Source: Aureimonas sp. SK2 (GTDB lineage: Bacteria; Pseudomonadota; Alphaproteobacteria; Rhizobiales; Rhizobiaceae). Taken from it: a stretch of 64,000 nucleotides of DNA. Below are positions 58,546-64,000 of the stretch, in pieces; position 1 is the first letter of the stretch, and each line of letters starts with the position of its first letter. The stretch is taken from NCBI RefSeq assembly GCF_029813115.1, contig NZ_JAPZDS010000005.1, positions 186,001 through 250,000 on the forward strand, read 5' to 3'. Both the position numbers and the translations under genes were made by a program. The notes under the pieces were generated by a model. It was not told the DNA's origin. It searched no databases and worked only from the letters and a program-made list of their open reading frames with translations.

Positions 58546-59619
58546 TCAGCGGCCGCGCAGGGCGAGCGGCAGCCGGCCGCCGTTCAGCCGCCGCCGGAAC
58601 ATCGCGTCGAGGCGGCGGCGGAGGCGGACCTCCACCAGTTCGAAGCTGACCGCCGAGGCCGCGACCGCGAGCACGCCCGCCACCGCGACGAAGGAGAACC
58701 AGGCCGCCCAGGGGTCGAGGCCCGCTCCGATCGCGTGGCGCGTCGGAAAGAGGGCGGCAAAGAACACGAAGGGGTGGACGAGATAGAGGCTGTAGCTGAT
58801 CCGTCCGAGAAACATCAGCGGCCGCCGCGCGAGGAACCGCGCGAACCCGCCGCCGGGATGCAGCGCGAGGGCGAAGACCAGCGCTCCGAAGACGAGCCCC
58901 GCGAAGGGCGAGACGTATTCGCACACGAGATAGAAGGTCGTGAGGGCGAGGAGCCCCGCGGCCGCACCGCCGGCGCCGCCGATCGTCAGCCGGACCGGCG
59001 CCCAGGCGAAGGCCATGCCCAGCGCGAAGTAGGCGGCGCGGGGAAAGTGCCAGACGACCGCCGCCCCGATCGCCCCCGTCAGGACCGCGAGGGCGAGCGA
59101 GCGCATCCGGACCGCCGCGAGATAGGCGGCGGCGAACCACAGGTAGAAGGCCCACTCGTAGCTGAGCGTCCAGGCGTTCTGCTGCGCCTCCGGCGCGCCG
59201 ACCAGGAGAGGGACGAAGAACAGGTTGGCCAGAAAGACGCGGACGTATTCGGCCGGCTCGATCCCCGCGAAGAACTTGTAGCCGACCAATGGCCCGGCGG
59301 TGAAAAGGACGAGATGCAGGATCGCGAAGAGCGGCACGATGCGCAGGAACCGGTCGTGGAAGAACCGCGGCAGGCTCGCATGGCGCACGAGGCTGGCGGG
59401 GATGAGGTAGCCGCTGAGGATGAAGAACAGCTCCACCCCGCGCCCGTTGCTGATCAGCCCGTCGTGCAGCCATCGCGGGAAGCCGGGAGGCGCGACGCCC
59501 GCGAGCAGCGGCATGGTGTAGAGATGGACGACGAGGACGCTGAGGGCGGCCAGGCCCCTCAGCCCCTGAATGGCCGGGACGAACTGCCCGTCGGCGGCCG
59601 CCGGTGATGGGAATGCCAT
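58546..59619 (-). CDS. Acyltransferase family 3 (OafA/ExoZ-like) membrane protein
   Basis: 357 residues from ATG 59619. About ten membrane segments, with FVPAIQGLRGLAALSVLVVH near 16-35 (the conserved R and H of acyltransferase 3), ELFFILSGYLI near 70-80 and ISYSLYLVHPFVF near 285. It adds acetyl or another acyl group to sugars of surface polysaccharides. It heads the minus-strand set acyltransferase, polymerase, hydrolase, acetyltransferase. Confidence 0.92.
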   Translation of the reverse strand: MAFPSPAAADGQFVPAIQGLRGLAALSVLVVHLYTMPLLAGVAPPGFPRWLHDGLISNGRGVELFFILSGYLIPASLVRHASLPRFFHDRFLRIVPLFAILHLVLFTAGPLVGYKFFAGIEPAEYVRVFLANLFFVPLLVGAPEAQQNAWTLSYEWAFYLWFAAAYLAAVRMRSLALAVLTGAIGAAVVWHFPRAAYFALGMAFAWAPVRLTIGGAGGAAAGLLALTTFYLVCEYVSPFAGLVFGALVFALALHPGGGFARFLARRPLMFLGRISYSLYLVHPFVFFAALFPTRHAIGAGLDPWAAWFSFVAVAGVLAVAASAVSFELVEVRLRRRLDAMFRRRLNGGRLPLALRGR

Positions 59620-59965
59620 GGGATCGCCCCCGCAGACGGGAGGGCGCGTCGCACGGCACGACCGCCTTCCTGTTCCGTTGACCGGACGCACCGCTAGCAC
59701 GGCCGCGCGCCCACGGCGACACCGGCACGATTCCCGCGATTGGCGTTAACGTTAAACGGAGTTGAGGAAGGACGGCTTCCCGATCGAGGTCATATAAGGC
59801 GGATCGGTCCTCTCGATACGGTTCCGGCCGCGATGGCAACGACCACCTTTCCGACCGCCGCCACGGCCACCGACGGAACCGCCAGGGCGGCGTTTCCGCT
59901 GGCCGGTCATGCGACGGGGTCCGCCCTTGCGTAGGACAGCGGCCCCGACCCGGCCGCGCCTCGGC
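59620..59965. other. Gene-free stretch upstream of the acyltransferase gene
   Basis: 346 bp without a supported gene. Its middle is less GC-rich than the surroundings and holds a perfect palindrome TTAACGTTAA at 59746-59755, about 127 bp before the acyltransferase start, a possible operator in its promoter region. The rest shows nothing I can name. Confidence 0.4.
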
Positions 59966-61087
59966 CTAGCGGCCCGCCTGGGCGGTCCGATGGGCTTCCT
60001 CGCGAAGGATTCGGGCACTCGCGCGCCAGTCGAAGGCCTTGAGGCGTCGTTCGGCGGCCTCGCTCTGCGCCAGCCCCTCGCGTCCCGCCCCGACGGCATG
60101 CGCCAGGACGCGCGCGATGTCGTCCGTGCGCTCGGGGTCGAAATAGCGGGCGGCGTCCGCACAGACCTCGCGGATCGGGGGAATGTCGGAGGCCAGGACC
60201 GGGCAGCCGTAGCTCATCGCCTCCAGGGGGGGGATGCCGAATCCTTCGTAGAGCGACGGGAACACCAGCGCCGTCGCATGGGCGTAGAGCGCGGCGATCT
60301 CGGCGTCCTCCAGGCGGCCGGCGGCCAGGGCGCCGGTCGGCAGGACGGCCGCCGCCTTGCCGAAGACGCCCGCGTTGGAACTGCCGACGATCACGAAGCG
60401 GCGGTCGTGGGCCTCGATCGCTGCAAAGGCCTCCAGCGCGCGCTGCAGGTTCTTGTGGGGCGCGTGCGAGCCGACGAAGAGCAGGAACCCGTCGTGCCGA
60501 AGGCCCAGCCGGTCGAGGATCTCGCGGTCGGGCGGCGTGCGTCCCAGATGGTCGGCGCCGTTGGGCACGACGCGGATGCGCTCGGGGTCGAGGCCGAGGA
60601 CGCCCGACAGTTCGTCCCGCGAGAAGGCCGAGACCGTTCCCAGCCGCGAGCGCCGCGACAGGGCGAGACCGAGCCCCTGGTGAAGCGTGCGGTAGCGGAA
60701 CGAGAACAGGCGCGGCATGCGGTAGACGATCGCGTCGTGGATCACCGTGAAGGACCGGGGATGGCGGACCGGCCCGCTGTTGGCGAGATTCAGAAGCACG
60801 CCGTCCGCCGCCATGCCCGGCAGGGAAAGCTGCTCCCAGAAGTGGCCCGTCCCTCGCCCGCCGGTGCGCAGCGCGATGTGGCGCCAGGGTCCGGCACGCT
60901 CGGTGCCCGGAGGCGCCAGCACCGTCCAACGATCGCCGCCGGCGCCCTCCTCTGCGAGGACGGCATCCAAGGCCGACACGAGTTCGCCGGCATACCGCTC
61001 CACGCCGGTCATCGTCTTGGAGAGAAACCGACCGTTGACGTAGAAGTTCACGCGTTTCCCATCCCGGCGCATGTCGCGCGATTCCAT
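59966..61087 (-). CDS. Glycosyltransferase (GT4/GT1 superfamily)
   Basis: 373 residues from ATG 61087, preceded by AAGGAA; ATG 61072 is an alternative. GT-B fold: N-terminal VNFYVNGRFLSKTMTGVERY and the C-terminal donor-site motifs GFLLFVGSHAPHKNL near 215 and FPSLYEGFGIPPLEAMSYG near 290. The TGVERY/EGFGIPPLEA form is typical of mannosyltransferase-like GT4 enzymes of exopolysaccharide loci. The GDP-mannose genes in the window would suit mannose as donor. It is divergent from the next glycosyltransferase. Confidence 0.9.
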   Translation of the reverse strand: MESRDMRRDGKRVNFYVNGRFLSKTMTGVERYAGELVSALDAVLAEEGAGGDRWTVLAPPGTERAGPWRHIALRTGGRGTGHFWEQLSLPGMAADGVLLNLANSGPVRHPRSFTVIHDAIVYRMPRLFSFRYRTLHQGLGLALSRRSRLGTVSAFSRDELSGVLGLDPERIRVVPNGADHLGRTPPDREILDRLGLRHDGFLLFVGSHAPHKNLQRALEAFAAIEAHDRRFVIVGSSNAGVFGKAAAVLPTGALAAGRLEDAEIAALYAHATALVFPSLYEGFGIPPLEAMSYGCPVLASDIPPIREVCADAARYFDPERTDDIARVLAHAVGAGREGLAQSEAAERRLKAFDWRASARILREEAHRTAQAGR

Positions 61088-61233
61088 CGCGCGAATTCCT
61101 TGCCGACCGGGCCGTCCCGACCACGCACCCGTCAAGTCCTCAATTCGCCGGCTATACGGAAAGACCGCAGCCGGCGAAAGGACGTTCCCTGCATGCTCCC
61201 CCGTCCGACATGGACGGGAGAAGGCGATATGCT

Positions 61234-62442
61234 ATGACATACGTGCTCCATGCGCCTGCCCGGCTGCCAGCACGGGCGCAGACAGACCGCAGGCTCGGAG
61301 ACGAGTTGAAAATCCTTCATTTCGCGCAGAACGTCGCCGGCGGCATCTCCAGCTATTTCGACGAGATCGCCCAGCACCAGGTGGATCGCTACGGCGCGGG
61401 CAACGTGCGTTTCCTGATGCCGCGGCGCGACATCCGCAACCTGACCTGCGTCCCCCTCGAATGCGTCGAGCCCTTCGATCCGGTCGGGCGCGATCCCCTG
61501 TCCCTGTTGCGGCTCGCCCGCCTGGCCGTCCGCTATTCGGACGAATACCGGCCGGACGTCGTGCACCTCCATTCGACCTTCGCCGGCGCCGTCTACCGGC
61601 TGGCCCTGCCGTTCCTGAAGCACCGGCCGAAGGTGATCTACTGTCCGCACGGCTGGGCCTTCGCGCGCGAGCAGCCCTGGCTGGCCAGCTTCATCTACGC
61701 CCGGCTCGAAGCCCTGATGATGCGCATGACGGACGTGTGCATCAACATCTCGCAGAGCGAGGCGCGCCTGGCCGCCCAATACGGCGTGTCGCTCAATCGC
61801 GCGATCACGGTGCCCAACGGCATCTCGCGGCGGGGGGCCGCCGCGACCCCGAGCCCGGCAAGGCAGAACGGCACGATCGAACTCCTGTTTGTCGGCCGTC
61901 ACGACCCACAGAAGGGCATCGACATCCTGCTGCATGCGATGTCGCTGGTCGCCAATCCGGCCGTGCGGCTGACGGTGGTCGGCGCGCCGGTCGTCTCCAA
62001 CAAGCGCATCGACCTCTCAGCCGTCCCGCCCTCGGTGACCATGCTCGGCCCGGTGACGCGCGATATGGTGAGCGAGCTGATGCGGGCCTGCGATGCCATC
62101 GTCGTGCCCTCGCGCTGGGAGGGCTTCGGCCTCGTGGTGCTGGAGGCGATGCGCGTTGGCCGGCCGGTGATCGTCAGCCCCAACGGCGCCCTGCCCGATC
62201 TCGTGGAAGAAGGGCGCACCGGCATCGTGGCGCCCGAACTGACGCCCGAATGCCTCGCCGGCATCATCGACAGCCTGTCCCAGCCGGGCCTGGCGCGCAT
62301 GGGCGAAGCCGCCGCGCGCCGCTTCCTGTACCTCTACACGTCCGACCGCATGAACGCCGACATCGACGCGATCTACGAGGGCCTGGTTCCCTCGCGCGTC
62401 CCGGCGGGAACGCGATGGGGACAGGCCGGCGCCATGGCCTGA
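61234..62442 (+). CDS. Glycosyltransferase family 4 protein
   Basis: 402 residues from ATG 61234, preceded by GGGAGAAGG; an in-frame ATG at 61210 adds eight residues. GT-B fold with AQNVAGGISSYFDEIA near 28-43, VIYCPHGWAFAREQPW near 135 and the donor site VVPSRWEGFGLVVLEAMRVG near 290, including the E-x7-E pattern. It transfers a sugar to the growing lipid-linked repeat unit. It is convergent with the small secreted protein gene. Confidence 0.92.
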   Translation: MTYVLHAPARLPARAQTDRRLGDELKILHFAQNVAGGISSYFDEIAQHQVDRYGAGNVRFLMPRRDIRNLTCVPLECVEPFDPVGRDPLSLLRLARLAVRYSDEYRPDVVHLHSTFAGAVYRLALPFLKHRPKVIYCPHGWAFAREQPWLASFIYARLEALMMRMTDVCINISQSEARLAAQYGVSLNRAITVPNGISRRGAAATPSPARQNGTIELLFVGRHDPQKGIDILLHAMSLVANPAVRLTVVGAPVVSNKRIDLSAVPPSVTMLGPVTRDMVSELMRACDAIVVPSRWEGFGLVVLEAMRVGRPVIVSPNGALPDLVEEGRTGIVAPELTPECLAGIIDSLSQPGLARMGEAAARRFLYLYTSDRMNADIDAIYEGLVPSRVPAGTRWGQAGAMA

Positions 62443-62478
62443 GGCAGCGGCGCGACGACGGGGTCCCGCCCTTCGCGC

Positions 62479-62781
62479 CTACTGCGTCACCACCACGCTG
62501 GAACGGCTCGTCCGCGGCAGGATCGGCTCGCTGCGCTGGCTGCCGACCGCGCTGTCGCGCTGGCGCAGGAGAAGGCGGCGCCGGTCGTTGACGGAGGCGG
62601 CCGGGCCGTCGAGCCGCCGCTCGCCTTCGCGGCGGCGGGCGTTGTCGCGCTGCTCGATCAGCCGCTCCCGCAGCGACAGGTCGCGCCCGATCGCGGACTG
62701 CGCCGCGGCACCGGACGCCGCACCGTCGCCGGCCAGCATGGCAAGCGCGAGAATCAGCCCGGCGCCTCGTGTGATGGTCAT
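62479..62781 (-). CDS. Small secreted arginine-rich protein of unknown function
   Basis: 100 residues from ATG 62781, with AGGGAGA nine bases upstream. A signal peptide (MTITRGAGLILALAMLAG, cleavage after SGAAA) is followed by a strongly charged segment rich in Arg, Glu and Asp (SLRERLIEQRDNARRREGER) and a basic, serine-rich tail ending SSVVVTQ. I recognise no family. It is downstream of the SGNH hydrolase on the same strand (82-bp gap) and may act on the cell surface or polymer. Confidence 0.65.
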   Translation of the reverse strand: MTITRGAGLILALAMLAGDGAASGAAAQSAIGRDLSLRERLIEQRDNARRREGERRLDGPAASVNDRRRLLLRQRDSAVGSQRSEPILPRTSRSSVVVTQ

Positions 62782-62863
62782 ATGGTGGATCTCCCTGCGG
62801 CGGCCTCGCGAAGCCAACCCTATCCTAGCACGCCGAGGCTCGACCGGGCCTCGCCTCCAGCGG

Positions 62864-64000
62864 TCAGGGCCGGCCGCTCGGCACCACCGACAGGGACGAG
62901 AACGAGACCGTCGCAAGGCCCGGCCCGGCAAAGGCGGCGCCGACGCGCGCCGCGAACCAGCCGCGCCGGCCGGGCGGAACGGTCAGGACCGGCGTGCGCA
63001 GCGCGAGGTCCCGAGCCTCTGAGGGTCCCGGCCCGCTGGCGCTCCAATAGTTGTCGAAGGCGTCGAGCGACCGTTCGTCCCGCTGGCTCTGGAGTTGGAG
63101 AAAGGGACCGGCAAGGCCCGTCGCGCCCTCCGCGACCTGCGCCGTGGCGAAGGCCTCGAAGGCCTGCCCTTCCGCTTCGCCGGACAGGTCGTTGCTCAAG
63201 GTGCAGATGCCCGGCCCCGACGCCGCCACCGCCATCGAGACCTGGCCGGGCGCCGGCCCCGCCGCGACCACGGCCCGGAGGCCCGGCGTGCAGGAGGCGG
63301 AAAAGGCGGCCGGTACGGTTCCCTGAACGCCCTCGGCGGCGATTCCGCCGGTGCCTTCGGCAAACGTGCCGTTGCGCGCGAGGTTCGAACCTCCGGCAGC
63401 CGGATCGACCGCCGGCACGGCGGTGATCAGCGGCGCCATCAGAGCCGCGAAGGCTTCGCCCGCGGCGACGCCGCCCAGCGTGTCGAGATGCGTGCCGTCG
63501 GTGGCGTAGCCCGGCCGGTAGCGGCCCGGCTCGCCCTCCTCCAGGACGGCGGCCGGCATGTCGAACACGACGACGTCCGGATGCTGCGCGGCATAGGTGC
63601 GCACCGCCGCGTTGTAGGCCTCGATGCTGGCGCGGATGGCGTCGTTTTCCCGCAGGCCCGCGGCACCCGGCTCCAGCACCAGGATCGGCCGCATGCCGCC
63701 GGCGCGCAACTGCTCGACTTTGGCCCGCACGCCGCCCGGCGGCCCGCCGGGATAGCCCTCGAAGAAGGACTGCGGTCCGCGCTGCGTCGCGTCGTTGACG
63801 ACACCGAAGATCGCCACCCAGAGCGCGTCCGTCGCCAGCGCCTTTGCGACCGTCCAATCGGTCAGGAACTGGTCGGACCGGAAGCCGGCGACGGACGGAT
63901 TGGCCGCCGTCCGCAGCCGCTGCCCGAGCCGCTGCGCCGCCGCGTTGCCGAAGAAGCGCGCGCTGGCGACCCGCTGCTCAGGATCGTCGAACTGGGCCGC
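62864..64000 (-). CDS. SGNH/GDSL hydrolase family protein (N-terminus beyond window)
   Basis: 378 residues are visible and the frame stays open to the window edge. ATDGTHLDTLGG holds the Asp-x-x-His catalytic pair of SGNH block V; the nucleophile block I would lie outside. After it comes a domain of about 170 residues with beta-rich composition (GSNLARNGTFAEGTGG onwards) that looks like a carbohydrate-binding module. Such proteins de-esterify or bind polysaccharides, which fits this locus. Signal peptide and exact substrate cannot be judged from this fragment. Confidence 0.8.
   Translation of the reverse strand, partial: AAQFDDPEQRVASARFFGNAAAQRLGQRLRTAANPSVAGFRSDQFLTDWTVAKALATDALWVAIFGVVNDATQRGPQSFFEGYPGGPPGGVRAKVEQLRAGGMRPILVLEPGAAGLRENDAIRASIEAYNAAVRTYAAQHPDVVVFDMPAAVLEEGEPGRYRPGYATDGTHLDTLGGVAAGEAFAALMAPLITAVPAVDPAAGGSNLARNGTFAEGTGGIAAEGVQGTVPAAFSASCTPGLRAVVAAGPAPGQVSMAVAASGPGICTLSNDLSGEAEGQAFEAFATAQVAEGATGLAGPFLQLQSQRDERSLDAFDNYWSASGPGPSEARDLALRTPVLTVPPGRRGWFAARVGAAFAGPGLATVSFSSLSVVPSGRP

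Noticed and set aside
59740..59934. 64-codon frame in the gap upstream of the acyltransferase gene
   Set aside because: No ribosome binding site, alanine/threonine-rich low-complexity product and no sign of conservation.

Overview
The window is a GC-rich (roughly two-thirds or more GC by eye), densely coded stretch of an alphaproteobacterial chromosome. Markers of that class are the redox pair ActS/ActR, the cell-cycle response regulator CpdR beside a tRNA-Val, the repair protein MmcB, an HWE-family histidine kinase, and an Hsp20 gene whose leader carries a ROSE-like hairpin. Hyphomicrobiales (Rhizobiales) is the best guess; the genus is not decided here. I see no prophage, insertion sequence, CRISPR array or rRNA.

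Layout. 0-10.2 kb is housekeeping and stress: a flavin reductase fragment, an HdeD-like membrane protein, an SDR, a DUF1345 protein, helicase HrpB, ActS-ActR, MmcB, a MerR-type regulator with an odd metal loop, an L,D-transpeptidase with a strong terminator, and a ceramidase-like membrane protein. 10.3-16.7 kb holds the glutamate synthase genes gltB-gltD. 17-23.6 kb holds a threonine aldolase, the heat-regulated hsp20, an alpha/beta hydrolase, hisN, N-formylglutamate amidohydrolase, cpdR, tRNA-Val(GAC), cheW and a small unknown protein.

23.9-31.9 kb is a formate/oxalate module: a LysR regulator, an OFA-family antiporter and fdsGBAD, encoding a soluble NAD-dependent molybdenum formate dehydrogenase. 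A perfect LysR-type box lies upstream of the transporter. Perfect hairpins sit between the transporter and fdsG and after fdsD. 32-42.3 kb holds a ClC transporter, a phospholipase-D protein, the argP/lysE pair, a soluble double-PAS chemoreceptor, an HWE kinase with a divergent single-domain receiver, and a class C beta-lactamase.

42.5-64 kb is a surface-polysaccharide region: rfbD, a phosphohexomutase, a bifunctional GDP-mannose enzyme, an epimerase, a PP-type metallophosphatase, the tyrosine autokinase Wzc and exporter Wza, three glycosyltransferases, a Wzx-like flippase, a Wzy-like polymerase, a secreted glycoside hydrolase, two acyl/acetyltransferases, a small secreted protein and an SGNH hydrolase cut by the window edge. 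Together these encode precursor supply, assembly, modification and export of an acylated exopolysaccharide by the Wzx/Wzy route.

The sequence signals I consider strongest are the RpoH promoter plus ROSE-like thermometer of hsp20, the regulated formate/oxalate module, and the polysaccharide locus that contains its own hydrolase and has a metallophosphatase beside the autokinase instead of a Wzb-type phosphatase.
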